Assembly: GCF_004519335.1 (NCBI RefSeq)
Contig: NZ_SOZD01000004.1
Location: 124,001-188,000 of the forward strand
Length of the DNA stretch: 64,000 nucleotides
Direction of reading: 5' to 3'
Origin: Jiella endophytica
GTDB taxonomy: Bacteria; Pseudomonadota; Alphaproteobacteria; Rhizobiales; Rhizobiaceae
Both the position numbers and the translations under genes were made by a program. A model generated the notes under the pieces. It did no database searches, had not been told where the DNA came from, and saw nothing but the letters and a program-made list of their open reading frames with translations. Positions 1 to 8,715 of this stretch are shown piece after piece. The stretch's first letter is position 1. Every line of letters begins with the position of its first letter.

Positions 1-573
1 GGCGCCTTCGTCATTGCCATGGCGGTCGGCTCGGCGATCGGCATCCTCCTCGGCATGAATGCCGAGGCCAACCGCTTCTTCGATCCCTGGCTGATCCTCT
101 TCCTCAACATCCCGGCGCTGGTGCTGATCGTCCTCGCCTATATCTGGTTCGGCCTCAACGAGGCGGCGGCGATCGGCGCCATCGCCGTCAACAAGATCCC
201 CAATGTCGTCGTCACCATGCGCGAGGGGGCGCGGACCCTCGACCGGGATCTCGAGGAGATGGCGCGGGTCTACCGCTTTTCCGGGCTCAAGACGCTCCGC
301 CACGTGGTGCTGCCGCAGCTGCAGCCTTATTTCGCCGCGGCCTCGCGCTCGGGCATCTCGCTGATCTGGAAGATCGCCCTCGTCGTCGAGCTGCTCGGCC
401 GCTCGAACGGCGTCGGCTTCCAGATCAACCTTTACTTCCAGCTCTTCGACGTTGCGGCCATTCTGGCCTATACGCTGGCCTTCGTCGCCGTCATGCTGAC
501 CATCGAGTTCCTGCTTGTCCAACCTTTCGAAGCCCATTCCACCCGCTGGCGGCCGAAGCGCGCTCGCGGTTGA
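1..573 (+). CDS. ABC transporter permease, SsuC/TauC-like (5' end outside window)
   Basis: This is the inner-membrane permease of a binding-protein-dependent importer of the taurine/nitrate/sulfonate class. The reading frame is open from base 1, so the N-terminus lies before the window; about 190 codons are visible. Hydrophobic segments alternate with short loops. The cytoplasmic EAA loop is recognisable around codons 80-104 (EMARVYRFSGLKTLRHVVLP), where the ATPase docks. The stop lies inside the next gene, an ATP-binding subunit in the +2 frame relative to it, so the two are translationally linked. No periplasmic binding protein is visible, and the substrate cannot be told from the sequence. 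Confidence in the family is high. Confidence 0.9.
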   Translation, partial: GAFVIAMAVGSAIGILLGMNAEANRFFDPWLILFLNIPALVLIVLAYIWFGLNEAAAIGAIAVNKIPNVVVTMREGARTLDRDLEEMARVYRFSGLKTLRHVVLPQLQPYFAAASRSGISLIWKIALVVELLGRSNGVGFQINLYFQLFDVAAILAYTLAFVAVMLTIEFLLVQPFEAHSTRWRPKRARG

Positions 574-1273
574 GATCCGCGGCAAGACCTTTCTCGGCGC
601 CGACGGGGAAGCCGTCCGGGCGATCGAGGAGATCGCCTTCGAGGTCGCGCCGGCAAGCTTTGCGACGCTGATCGGCCCGTCCGGCTGCGGCAAGACGACG
701 ACGCTGAGGATCATCCTCGGCCTCGACACCGACTTTACCGGCCGGTTGAAGCTGCCGGAGGCGGACGGCCGCATCGCCGCCGTGTTCCAGGAGCCGCGCC
801 TGTTGCCCTGGCGCACGGTGGAGGAGAATGTCCGGCTTGCCTTGCCGGATGCCGAGGCCGGCCGCGATCTCGATGAGCTCTTCGAGGTGCTCGGCCTTGC
901 CGAGATGCGGACGCGCTACCCCTCGGAACTGTCGCTCGGCCTCGCCCGCCGGGTGGCGCTCGCCCGGGCCTTCGCGATCAGGCCGTCGCTGCTCGTCCTC
1001 GACGAGCCCTTCGTCTCCCTCGACGAGCAGACGGCGGGCCGGCTGCGCAGGTTGCTGACCGAGGTCTGGTCGGCAAGACCGACGACGGCGCTGATGGTGA
1101 CCCACAATCTGCGCGAGGCGGTGGAGCTGTCGGACCGGATCGTTTTTCTGACCGAACGCCCGGCGCGGGTTCGCGGCATCCACGAGATCACCACGCCGCG
1201 CAGCGAGCGCGACACGCGCTGGCGCGAGACCACCCTCTCGGCCATCGCCAAGCGCTATTCCGGCGTCTTGTAA
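515..1273 (+). CDS. ABC transporter ATP-binding protein, SsuB/TauB-like
   Basis: This is the cytoplasmic ATPase that energises the preceding permease. The 252-residue protein has a Walker A (GPSGCGKTT, about residues 54-62), a Q-loop in [11 protein letters not shown], a signature-like segment [16 protein letters not shown], a Walker B (LLVLDEPF) and the switch histidine in MVTHNLREA. The signature reads LSLGL rather than the usual LSGGM/Q, a mild deviation. The start is a TTG that overlaps the permease by 59 bp; no later start keeps the first beta strand. After it comes a 350-bp gap before leuC, so this gene probably ends the transporter operon. The substrate is not assigned. Confidence 0.9.
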   Translation: MSNLSKPIPPAGGRSALAVEIRGKTFLGADGEAVRAIEEIAFEVAPASFATLIGPSGCGKTTTLRIILGLDTDFTGRLKLPEADGRIAAVFQEPRLLPWRTVEENVRLALPDAEAGRDLDELFEVLGLAEMRTRYPSELSLGLARRVALARAFAIRPSLLVLDEPFVSLDEQTAGRLRRLLTEVWSARPTTALMVTHNLREAVELSDRIVFLTERPARVRGIHEITTPRSERDTRWRETTLSAIAKRYSGVL

Positions 1274-1623
1274 GTCCACAGTCCGGCACCTTGGACGCGG
1301 CGTCACGCCACCAAGGCTGGAACGCTTCGATTGTCATGACGGGGGCGAATTGTTATTTTCCGCCGTATGGATGGATTTCCGCGATCTTGGTCGCGCCGCA
1401 AGGGGCGCGTCAGGCTGCCGACCAGCGAGGGCTTCGCCAGGCTCTCCGACCGCGCGCGCCTGCCCGGACGCTTCTTCTACCGGCTGACCGACGCGGGCGG
1501 CAGATAGGGCCGGAACCCGGCGGCGCGGCGATCACGCCGCCCGCCCCCGTCTTTTCCACGTCCGAACCATTGACCGCGGCAGGCGTCCCAGAAAGAGACC
1601 GGCCGCGCCGGGAGCCAAGACCA
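1274..1623 (+). other. Intergenic region upstream of leuC
   Basis: This 350-bp stretch separates the ABC transporter from leuC and presumably holds the leuC promoter. It contains a short AT-richer patch near 1348-1360 and the candidate 46-codon ORF listed separately. I saw no convincing attenuator: there is no run of leucine codons, and no obvious terminator hairpin precedes leuC. A GGGAG stretch lies about 9 bases ahead of the leuC ATG. Confidence 0.5.
1367..1507 (+). CDS. Candidate small basic protein, 46 residues
   Basis: This is an unassigned small ORF between the ABC transporter and leuC. It starts MDGFPRSW and ends [10 protein letters not shown], with a central segment [20 protein letters not shown]. 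It is strongly basic. Over its last 35 or so codons the third position is almost always G or C, as in the genuine genes around it, which is the main reason to list it. No clear ribosome binding site is visible before the ATG, and I do not recognise a family with certainty. It could be a real small protein or a chance frame in GC-rich DNA. Confidence 0.35.
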   Translation: MDGFPRSWSRRKGRVRLPTSEGFARLSDRARLPGRFFYRLTDAGGR

Positions 1624-3075
1624 ATGAGCCAAGCCAGCGAGAAGCCCCGCACGATCTACGACAAGATCTGGGACGCCCATCTGATCGGCGGCGAGGACAG
1701 CGATTCCTCGCTGATCTACATCGACCGCCATCTCGTCCACGAGGTGACCAGCCCGCAGGCCTTCGAGGGGCTGCGGCTGGCAGGCCGCAAGGTGCATCAG
1801 CCGAAGCGCACCCTTGCCGTCGTCGATCACAACGTGCCGACCACCCCCGACCGCAAACAGGGCATCAAGAACGAGGAAAGCCGCATCCAGGTCGAGGCGC
1901 TGGCGAAGAACGCCGCCGATTTCGGCATCGAATATTTCGACGCCGCCGACAACCGCCAGGGCATCGTCCACATCATCGGCCCCGAGCAGGGCTTCACTTT
2001 GCCCGGCATGACCATCGTCTGCGGCGACAGCCACACCTCCACCCACGGCGCCTTCGGGGCGCTCGCCCACGGCATCGGCACCTCCGAGGTCGAGCATGTG
2101 CTCGCCACCCAGACGCTGATCCAGTCCAAGGCGAAGAACATGCTGGTCGAGGTCGACGGACCGATCCCCGACGGCGTGACGGCGAAGGACATCATCCTCG
2201 CCATCATCGGCAAGATCGGCACGGCGGGCGGCACCGGCTACGTCATCGAATATGCCGGCGAAGCCATCCGGCAATTGTCGATGGAAGGCCGGATGACCGT
2301 CTGCAACATGTCGATCGAGGGCGGCGCGAGGGCCGGACTGATCGCCCCGGACGAGACCACCTTCGCCTATATCAGGGACAAGCCGCGGGCGCCTAAGGGC
2401 GAGGAATTCGAGCGCGCCGTCGCCTATTGGAAGACGCTGGTCTCGGACAGAGGCGCCCATTACGACAAGGTGGTGAAGCTCGACGCCCGCGACCTGCCGC
2501 CGATCGTCACCTGGGGCTCCTCGCCGGAAGACGTCGCGACGATCGACGGGACCGTGCCGGATCCGGCCGCGATCCCCGACGAGAACAAGCGCCGGTCGAA
2601 GGAGCGGGCGCTCGACTATATGGGCCTGACGCCGGGCACGAAGATGACCGACATCACCATCGACCGGGTCTTCCTCGGCTCCTGCACCAACGGCCGCATC
2701 GAGGATCTGAGGGCCGCGGCAAAGATCGTCGAGGGCCGCAAGGTCGCGCCTAGCGTCTCGGCGATGGTCGTGCCGGGCTCCGGCCTCGTCAAGCTGCAGG
2801 CCGAGGCCGAAGGCCTCGACAGGATCTTCAAGGACGCCGGCTTCGAATGGCGCGAGGCCGGCTGCTCCATGTGCCTCGGCATGAACGAGGATCGCCTCGC
2901 CCCCTATGAGCGCTGCGCCTCCACCTCCAACCGCAATTTCGAGGGCCGCCAGGGCTCCAAGGGCCGCACCCACCTCGTCTCGCCCGCCATGGCCGCCGCC
3001 GCCGCGATCGCCGGCCGCTTCGTCGACGTGCGCGAATGGGGCAAGGCGGAAGCCGCGCTCGAGCCGGCGGAGTAG
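1624..3075 (+). CDS. leuC: 3-isopropylmalate dehydratase large subunit
   Basis: LeuC isomerises 2-isopropylmalate to 3-isopropylmalate in leucine biosynthesis, together with the small subunit LeuD, which is not in this window. The 483-residue protein begins [20 protein letters not shown] and shows the aconitase-family features: VVDHNVPTT, the [13 protein letters not shown] segment with the first cluster cysteine, and [11 protein letters not shown] and [10 protein letters not shown] with the remaining 4Fe-4S ligands. The frame is open much further upstream, but homology begins at this ATG, which has a GGGAG stretch about 9 bases before it. It ends 6 bp from the convergent TPR gene. Confidence 0.96.
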   Translation: MSQASEKPRTIYDKIWDAHLIGGEDSDSSLIYIDRHLVHEVTSPQAFEGLRLAGRKVHQPKRTLAVVDHNVPTTPDRKQGIKNEESRIQVEALAKNAADFGIEYFDAADNRQGIVHIIGPEQGFTLPGMTIVCGDSHTSTHGAFGALAHGIGTSEVEHVLATQTLIQSKAKNMLVEVDGPIPDGVTAKDIILAIIGKIGTAGGTGYVIEYAGEAIRQLSMEGRMTVCNMSIEGGARAGLIAPDETTFAYIRDKPRAPKGEEFERAVAYWKTLVSDRGAHYDKVVKLDARDLPPIVTWGSSPEDVATIDGTVPDPAAIPDENKRRSKERALDYMGLTPGTKMTDITIDRVFLGSCTNGRIEDLRAAAKIVEGRKVAPSVSAMVVPGSGLVKLQAEAEGLDRIFKDAGFEWREAGCSMCLGMNEDRLAPYERCASTSNRNFEGRQGSKGRTHLVSPAMAAAAAIAGRFVDVREWGKAEAALEPAE

Positions 3076-3081
3076 GCGGGG

Positions 3082-5163
3082 TCAGCAGCCGGCTTCGCGG
3101 AGGAGCCGCTCGAGTTCGGGAACCATCCAGTGATCAGCGGGCGCAAGCCGGCCGGTCGCCGCAAGAGTGCGTGCGATGGCAAGGGCTTGGCCATAGCGCC
3201 CGACCGGATCGGCATCGATCTCGGCCAGCTTGACGTTCGAGATGATCAGATCGCGCTGAAGACCGGCATGCGACGGATCCGATTTCGCAAGTCGCTCGAA
3301 AATCTCCAGCCCGGCCTGGAATGTCTGCGCCGCATCCTCAAGCCGACCTTGCGCGATCCGAACATCGCCGATCTTGCTATGGATCACCAAAAGATCGCGC
3401 TGAAGACCGGCATGCGACGGATCCGATTTCGCAATTCGCTCGGCAATCTCCAGCCCGGCCTGGAATGACTGCGCCGCATCCTCGAGCCGACCTTGCGCGA
3501 TCCGAACATCGCCGATCTTGTCATGGCTCACCGAAAGATCGCGCTGAAGACCGGCGTTCGAAGCGTCCGAAATTGCAATATGCGCCAAGATCTTTTGCAT
3601 TGCTTCGTAAGATTGGATCGCATCTTCAAGCCGATCCTGGGCCACACGAACATTGCCGATCCTGCTGTGGCTCACCGAAAGATCGCGCTGAAGACCGGCA
3701 TTCGACGGATCCGATCTCGCAAGTCGCTCGGCAATCTCCAGCCCGGCCTGGAATGACTGCGCCGCATCCTCCAGCCGTCCCTGCGCCACCATCACATCGC
3801 CGATCCTGTTATGGCTCACCGAAAGATCGCGCTCGTTGCCGACCTCCACCGCAACATCCCTGCCGGTTTCGTAACAGGCAAGGGCGCGGGTGACATTGCC
3901 GCGTATTTGCCAGATGTCGCCGCTCTCGAAATGCGGCCAGGGGTCCGCCGGGTCGAGCGCCGCGGCCTCGGCGAAGGCTTCGAGCGCGTCGTCGTAGCGA
4001 TAGACGGTCTTCAGGATCTCCGCCTTCTCAGTACGCATGCGGGCTCGGCCGCGATTGCGGGCCGCGACATTCGCTTCTTCCTCGGCCTCGGCGCCGTCAA
4101 GGATCGCGACGGCGCCGTCCGGGTCGAGCAATCGCAGTTTTGCGCGGGCGGCTTCGATGGCCGCCTGGATCTCCACCGGGTCGTTGAAGACCTGCGGCTT
4201 TCGCTCCGCGCGGGCCAAAAGTTCGGCGACGGCGGTGCGGACGGCCTCTTCGAACTGCGCTTCGGGAACCTCGCGGCCGACGGCCTCGAACAGCGGGCGC
4301 AGGTTTTCGGGCGGGATCTTCCGCTCGCTCGCCAGAAGCTCGCGTAGCATGCGATGGGTATCCGCATGATCCGCGGCGTCTTCTGCATGTTTCGCGTCGC
4401 GATCCCGCTGGGCGGCGTCGAAACCTTCGCCGATCTGCCGCTCGATCCGTTCGAGCGCCGGGACGAACGCTGCCTCCATCCGAAGCATCACCGTCAGGGC
4501 GTCCAGCCCCAGCGCCTTCAACTCCGCCAGCCCCTTGACGACATAGATGTTGCGGAAGTCGTCGTTGGTCTTGATCTGGCGGGAGACGAAGCCGCCGAAG
4601 GCCGAGACATAGCCCCTGCCGGGCTCGACGGAGCGGAACAGCGCCTCGAAGCCGGGCGGCTCCGGCAATCGCCGATCGGCGAGGATTGCGCGAAAGGCCG
4701 CCATCGCCTGATCCTCGGCGCCGGCTTTCAACGCCGCCGCACGCTCGCCCGCCGGCCCGTCATTCGGCGCGAGCAGCACCTTGTCGATGGCGCCTGTCAG
4801 CGCCGCGTTGAGGTCGAATTGCAGATCGCCCTCATTGGCATTTTCCGCAAAGCGATGCAGCCGGCGGCATTCGGCGATCGTCTCGTCGTAAAAGGCGCCT
4901 TCGGCGCTGGGCGGCGTTGCCCAGCCACCCGGATCGGTCTTGCGGAAGTCGCGGATCACGACCTCCAGCGCCTGGGCATGGGCAATCTGCACCGCGCGGG
5001 CGACATGATGATTGGCCGGCAGCCCGTTCCAGGCCGTCGCCTTGTTCCTGAAGCCGGCGACGACGCCGCACAGGCCGCGATCGCTCACCCCGCCGAGCGC
5101 CCCGCTCGCCGCGGCACCGAGCCCCCAGACGACCAACCCACCGAGCGTGACCGGATCCGCCAT
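3082..5163 (-). CDS. Large TPR-repeat protein with hydrophobic N-terminus
   Basis: The function is unknown. The 693-residue protein starts MADPVTLGGL; an ATG 24 bp upstream is in frame, but GGGAG sits correctly only for this one. A Gly/Ala-rich hydrophobic segment (about residues 7-24) could be a membrane anchor or core helix. Residues about 25-350 are helical and charged, including NHHVARAVQIAHAQAL. A TPR region follows from about 375, and from 443 to 631 come four copies of a 48-residue unit carrying LQRDLSVSH, KIGDVRIAQGRLEDA and QSFQAGLEIAERLAKSDPS. These are TPR-like protein-binding modules. No enzymatic domain is recognised. Repeat-rich TPR proteins of this style often act as sensors or scaffolds, but that is inference. 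Confidence 0.85.
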   Translation of the reverse strand: MADPVTLGGLVVWGLGAAASGALGGVSDRGLCGVVAGFRNKATAWNGLPANHHVARAVQIAHAQALEVVIRDFRKTDPGGWATPPSAEGAFYDETIAECRRLHRFAENANEGDLQFDLNAALTGAIDKVLLAPNDGPAGERAAALKAGAEDQAMAAFRAILADRRLPEPPGFEALFRSVEPGRGYVSAFGGFVSRQIKTNDDFRNIYVVKGLAELKALGLDALTVMLRMEAAFVPALERIERQIGEGFDAAQRDRDAKHAEDAADHADTHRMLRELLASERKIPPENLRPLFEAVGREVPEAQFEEAVRTAVAELLARAERKPQVFNDPVEIQAAIEAARAKLRLLDPDGAVAILDGAEAEEEANVAARNRGRARMRTEKAEILKTVYRYDDALEAFAEAAALDPADPWPHFESGDIWQIRGNVTRALACYETGRDVAVEVGNERDLSVSHNRIGDVMVAQGRLEDAAQSFQAGLEIAERLARSDPSNAGLQRDLSVSHSRIGNVRVAQDRLEDAIQSYEAMQKILAHIAISDASNAGLQRDLSVSHDKIGDVRIAQGRLEDAAQSFQAGLEIAERIAKSDPSHAGLQRDLLVIHSKIGDVRIAQGRLEDAAQTFQAGLEIFERLAKSDPSHAGLQRDLIISNVKLAEIDADPVGRYGQALAIARTLAATGRLAPADHWMVPELERLLREAGC
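3271..3837 (-). repeat. Four in-frame 144-bp tandem repeats inside the TPR gene
   Basis: The C-terminal third of the TPR gene consists of tandem units of exactly 144 bp (48 codons). Full units lie at about 3271-3414, 3415-3558 and 3559-3702, and a slightly shorter first unit at 3703-3837. The plus-strand string GATCGCGCTGAAGACCGGC recurs at 144-bp spacing. Two of the units are close to identical in DNA, not just in protein, which indicates recent duplication or gene conversion. Confidence 0.9.
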
Positions 5164-5250
5164 TCCTGCTCCCGAAACATCTTTCAAGGACCAGATTGGC
5201 GTTAAACTTCATCGGGCGCAACGTCTGCGAGCAGACTGCCAGATGGCCTG

Positions 5251-6156
5251 CTAGCCCACCAGCGCCCCATGCCCGCCGACCACCCGCGACGCCAGCTTGT
5301 GCCCTTCCAGCGTCGCGGCGAGAGGATCGGCGCCGCCGAGCCTTGCCGCGAGGAAGGCGGCGTTGAAGCTGTCGCCGGCGCCCGTCGTGTCGACGATGGC
5401 GGCGGGGGCGATGCAGGGCACGGGCTCCTGGCCGCCGTCCCAGGAGGCGAGCGCCTCGCCGCCGCCGTCCTTGACGACCACCTCGCCGACTCCGAGCCCG
5501 TGATAGCGCGCGGCAGTGTCTGAGGGCGACCCGTCGCCGAAGGTCGCCCGCTCGTCGTCGAAGCTCGGCAGGCAGAGGGTGGAGACCTTCGCCGCCGCCT
5601 CGACGGCCGCCCGGGCGGTTGCCATGTCCGGCCAGAGCCGCGGACGGACGTTCGGATCGAAGGCGACGAGCTTTCCCTCAGCCTTCGCCCGGCCGAGATG
5701 GTCGATGAGCCGCGCCCGGTCCGCCTCGGGGAGGATCGCCAAAGTGATGCCGGAAAAATAGACGGCGTCGCCGCCGGCAAACACCGTCTCGAGATGCGCC
5801 TCGTCGGCGGCGAGCTGTTTCGCCGCCGCCATCTCCCGCCAGTAGGAGAAGGATCGCTCGCCGTTCGTCAGATGGATCATGTAGAGGCCGGGCGAGCCGT
5901 TCGGAATGCGCCGCACCGCATCGGTGGCGATGCCGCTCGCCGCAAAGAAGCCGAGCATCTCCTCCGACATCCGGTCGGTGCCGAGCGCCGTCAGATAGGC
6001 CGCCTGCCAGCCGGTTGGGGCGTTGCGGGCGAAATGCCAGATCGTGTTGAAGGTGTCGCCGGCAAAGCCCTGCGCATAGAGCCGCTCCCCGGCGACGGAG
6101 AGCTCGACCATGCATTCCCCGATCGCCACCAGGCGGGACGGCTGCTTCTCGTTCAA
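5251..6156 (-). CDS. kdgK: PfkB-family sugar kinase, probable 2-dehydro-3-deoxygluconokinase
   Basis: This kinase probably phosphorylates 2-keto-3-deoxygluconate to KDPG in hexuronate or Entner-Doudoroff-type sugar catabolism. The 301-residue protein has the ribokinase fold markers: an N-terminal GE-x-M motif (AIGECMVEL), a Gly-rich substrate segment (FAGDTFNT), AFDPNVRPRLW, and the C-terminal PfkB signature DTTGAGDSFNAAF with its catalytic aspartate. The start is a TTG with GGAG about 10 bases upstream. It stands alone between the TPR gene and an exported SH3 protein, so substrate assignment rests on sequence resemblance only. Other PfkB sugar kinases are the main alternative. Confidence 0.82.
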   Translation of the reverse strand: MNEKQPSRLVAIGECMVELSVAGERLYAQGFAGDTFNTIWHFARNAPTGWQAAYLTALGTDRMSEEMLGFFAASGIATDAVRRIPNGSPGLYMIHLTNGERSFSYWREMAAAKQLAADEAHLETVFAGGDAVYFSGITLAILPEADRARLIDHLGRAKAEGKLVAFDPNVRPRLWPDMATARAAVEAAAKVSTLCLPSFDDERATFGDGSPSDTAARYHGLGVGEVVVKDGGGEALASWDGGQEPVPCIAPAAIVDTTGAGDSFNAAFLAARLGGADPLAATLEGHKLASRVVGGHGALVG

Positions 6157-6209
6157 GATGGCTGCTCCAGGGAAATCTGTTCCGACGAATGTCCGGCCCT
6201 GTCACTACA

Positions 6210-6253
6210 GCATCGGCCCGAAAATCGGAATCGATTTTCGGAAAGCCCGATGC
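6210..6253. repeat. Intergenic palindromic element, copy 1
   Basis: A 44-bp imperfect inverted repeat starts GCATCGGCCCGAAAATCG and ends with its near complement finishing in GCCCGATGC. It lies upstream of kdgK in a gene-free gap. It resembles elements at 24689-24732 and 29852-29950 in this window, sharing GCATCGG...CCGATGC ends and the AAAATCGAT/GATTTTCGG core. This looks like a dispersed rhizobial-type intergenic palindrome. Confidence 0.6.
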
Positions 6254-6311
6254 GCAGATTTTTCAATCAGTTAGAGCGCCTTTCGCGCGTCCTTTCCGGG
6301 CGCGCGGCGCC

Positions 6312-8108
6312 TCAGCAGCGCAGATAGGGCCGATACACCCAGCCGAGTTCGCGCTCGGCCCCGCCGGCGCTGTCGGCAATATAGGCCCAGGGCCGCCCGC
6401 CCGGATATTCGCGCAGCACATAGACGACATGGCCGTCGCGCAGCGTGCCGATGACCTTGCCGGTATTGCCGGGCGAGGCCCGCAGATTGAGCGGCGTGCT
6501 GGTCGGGTCGGCAACGACGCAGCGCTGGCGCCCGTCGGCGATCCGGGGCGGGTCGGCCCGCGCCTCCGCGGCGCGGCGCTCGGCCTCCGCCCTCGCCTCG
6601 GCGGCGCGCCGTTCCGCCTCCTCCCGCTCGCGGCGTTCGGCGTCGAGGCGCGCCTCGATCTCTCTCAGCCTTGCCTGGTAGTCGGCCTCGATCTTCGCCC
6701 GCAATTCTGTCTCGCGCTGTTCGCGGGCCGCCTCGGCCTCGGCGCTTTTCTGGCGCTGCGCCGCGCGGTCGCGGGCCGCCTTGAGGCCGATCTCGTGACG
6801 GAGGCTGCCGGCAAATTCCTGCAGGCAGACGCCGACCCGCGCCATCGCAGCCGCCGGCTCCATGGCGTCGGCCTCGGCCGAGCAGCTGGTCGCGACCTGA
6901 TCGAGCAGGAGATCTGCCTGGCGCTTCTCGCCGGCGCAATCGGCATGGTCGGCGACGAAGGTGCGAAGGGTGGCGACCGAGCCGCCCGCGCGGGCTGCCT
7001 CGAAGGCCGTGCCGCAGGCGAGCGCCGGATCGGCCGCTGGGGGAGCTGCCGGTTCGGCAGTCTTCGCCGGCTTCGGCAGGCAGTTGCGGACGTCGCCGCG
7101 CGGCACGACGACACGGTAGGAATAGCGGCCGATATTGGCGCCGTTGGAATGCTGCGCCGAGACGTCGAGCTTCAGCACCGCCGAGTTCGAGCCGCCCTCT
7201 TCCTCCGCTGTGGCGCGCTCGTCCGGCGCCGGCTCGACGGCAATGTCGAGGAAGACGCCGTCGACCGCCGGGGCGGCGCCGTCGGCACCGGCGGCGACAC
7301 GGCGCAGCAGCGGCCAGGAGGTGGCGCCGATGCTGGCATTGATGCGGCTCTGGCGGTCGCCGGAGAGCTCGGTATAGGCGCTGTTGAAGGTATCGTCGAT
7401 GGAATCGGCGAGCCGGCAGTCGGGCGAATCCACCTCCGCAACGACCCGGTAGGCGAGCGGCACCGACGGGTCCTTCAGGAGCTGGAACTGCTGCAGCCGG
7501 GTGATCGCCTTCAGCGAGGCCTCCCGCAGCGCCCCGTCGACGTCGTAGAATTCCCGGCTGGAGAAGGTGTCGGAGAGTTCGGCCGTGCCGAGCCGGTTGA
7601 GGTCGAGGGTCAGCGTCGGGCCGGTCTCGGTGGCGCAGATCTGGCCGGTGCCGGGGTCGAGGATGGTGAGGCCGAGATAGAGCCGCAGGATCTCCGGCAG
7701 CCGGCGCTCCGCCTCGACGGTCAGGAACATGTCCGAGCCGAAAAAGCTCTGCAGCGCCTCGGCGCTCCCCGCCGCCCCCGCCCGCTGCGGCAGGATGCCC
7801 TCGACCATCTGGCGATAGGCCCGGCCGAGGCGCGGCGTGTACTTGCCGGGGATCGCGTCGACGATCAGGCTGTTGAGGTCGCGCCTCCGGCCCGAGCCGA
7901 TGCGCGGCTCGTCCTCGGCGATGCCGATGAAGGTGATCGCCCGGTTCTTCAGCTTGTCGACGCAGGCCGCCGTCGCCGTGCGGCTTTCGAGGCCGTAGAG
8001 CCAGCGCTCGATCGAGGCCTGCCAGCCCTGCGCATATTGCTGCGCGCCGGCCGGCCGCGGCATGGCCGCAAGGACGAGGGCGAGTAGGATGGCAATCGAC
8101 AGGCGCAT
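6312..8108 (-). CDS. Exported SH3-domain protein with coiled coil
   Basis: The function is not known. The 598-residue product starts MRLSIAILLALVLA with a clear Sec signal peptide ending near PAGAQ. A long N-terminal region of about 400 residues has no recognised domain. Next comes a strongly charged Glu/Arg/Ala coiled coil (roughly residues 455-520, with repeated ERRAAEARAEAE), and a C-terminal bacterial SH3 domain (about 530-598) with LNLRASPG, VIGTLRDG and GWVYRPYLRC. Such proteins usually act in the periplasm at the cell wall. The upstream ATG in the same frame is rejected because it would bury the signal peptide. It is monocistronic or followed loosely by kdgK. Confidence 0.85.
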   Translation of the reverse strand: MRLSIAILLALVLAAMPRPAGAQQYAQGWQASIERWLYGLESRTATAACVDKLKNRAITFIGIAEDEPRIGSGRRRDLNSLIVDAIPGKYTPRLGRAYRQMVEGILPQRAGAAGSAEALQSFFGSDMFLTVEAERRLPEILRLYLGLTILDPGTGQICATETGPTLTLDLNRLGTAELSDTFSSREFYDVDGALREASLKAITRLQQFQLLKDPSVPLAYRVVAEVDSPDCRLADSIDDTFNSAYTELSGDRQSRINASIGATSWPLLRRVAAGADGAAPAVDGVFLDIAVEPAPDERATAEEEGGSNSAVLKLDVSAQHSNGANIGRYSYRVVVPRGDVRNCLPKPAKTAEPAAPPAADPALACGTAFEAARAGGSVATLRTFVADHADCAGEKRQADLLLDQVATSCSAEADAMEPAAAMARVGVCLQEFAGSLRHEIGLKAARDRAAQRQKSAEAEAAREQRETELRAKIEADYQARLREIEARLDAERREREEAERRAAEARAEAERRAAEARADPPRIADGRQRCVVADPTSTPLNLRASPGNTGKVIGTLRDGHVVYVLREYPGGRPWAYIADSAGGAERELGWVYRPYLRC

Positions 8109-8222
8109 GGCAGCCTCGCTGGAAGCGTCGCAACTTTGCCATTCGTCAATATCGCCGAGCTGCCCTTGGGGCAATCGACCTTGCGGCGCGAGGCCGTCCG
8201 CGCTCTTTCCTGCCTGCGGCCC

Positions 8223-8519
8223 TTATCTGCCCCGCTGCAGGCAGCGCTGATAGGCCCGGTCGCCGCTGCGCTCGGCGCTGTGGCGGGTGAGCGCCTGCAC
8301 GCCGAAGCCGTCCTCGCCGCGGTCGATGCGGTTCTCATAGGTGTTGGCCGCCGTCTGGCGGGCATATTCCCGGCAGTAGTCCGGCGTTCCCGGCTGATAG
8401 GGATTGGCCGAGACCCGCGCGCCGACAAAGGGCGAGCCGTTCGGATAGGGCGTTCCGCCGGTGCAGGCGGCAAGCCCCGCAAGCGCGGCGAGCGTGGCGG
8501 CGAGGATGATCGGACGCAT
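8223..8519 (-). CDS. Small lipoprotein, 98 residues
   Basis: This is an uncharacterised small lipoprotein. The N-terminus MRPIILAATLAALAGLAACTGG is a type II signal peptide with lipobox LAAC, so the cysteine at residue 19 should be lipidated. The mature part is polar (NPYQPGTPDYCREYARQTA and a Cys near the C-terminus in YQRCLQRGR) with three further Asp/Arg-rich stretches and no known domain. The frame extends upstream, but only this ATG gives a proper signal. It lies 114 bp upstream of the SH3 protein on the same strand and could be cotranscribed with it. Confidence 0.75.
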   Translation of the reverse strand: MRPIILAATLAALAGLAACTGGTPYPNGSPFVGARVSANPYQPGTPDYCREYARQTAANTYENRIDRGEDGFGVQALTRHSAERSGDRAYQRCLQRGR

Positions 8520-8715
8520 GGCTGTCTCCGGATGGGATTCCAGGCAGGGTCTTGCCTGCCTTAACTGTCGAGGGCATCTGTCGCCGCGACAGAAAAGACC
8601 AAATGCGATCAATCAGATGTGTTCGCCGTCACAGCCCGGCGGCCGGGCCCCGCGCCTTTTCTCGCGCGTTTCTGAGGTTTGACGGCCCGCCGAAACTCCT
8701 GTCCAAGTCGAGGCC

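Noticed and set aside
1477-2973. 498-codon minus-strand frame opposite leuC
   Set aside because: It mirrors leuC; the translation is Ala/Gly/Asp/Arg-rich without motifs, as expected for the antisense of a high-GC gene.
3271-3837. Regularly spaced repeats that could suggest a CRISPR array
   Set aside because: The units are 144 bp, lie in frame inside the TPR gene and have no distinct spacers.
6189-8087. 632-codon plus-strand frame opposite the SH3 protein
   Set aside because: Antisense shadow; the minus-strand frame has a signal peptide, coiled coil and SH3 domain.
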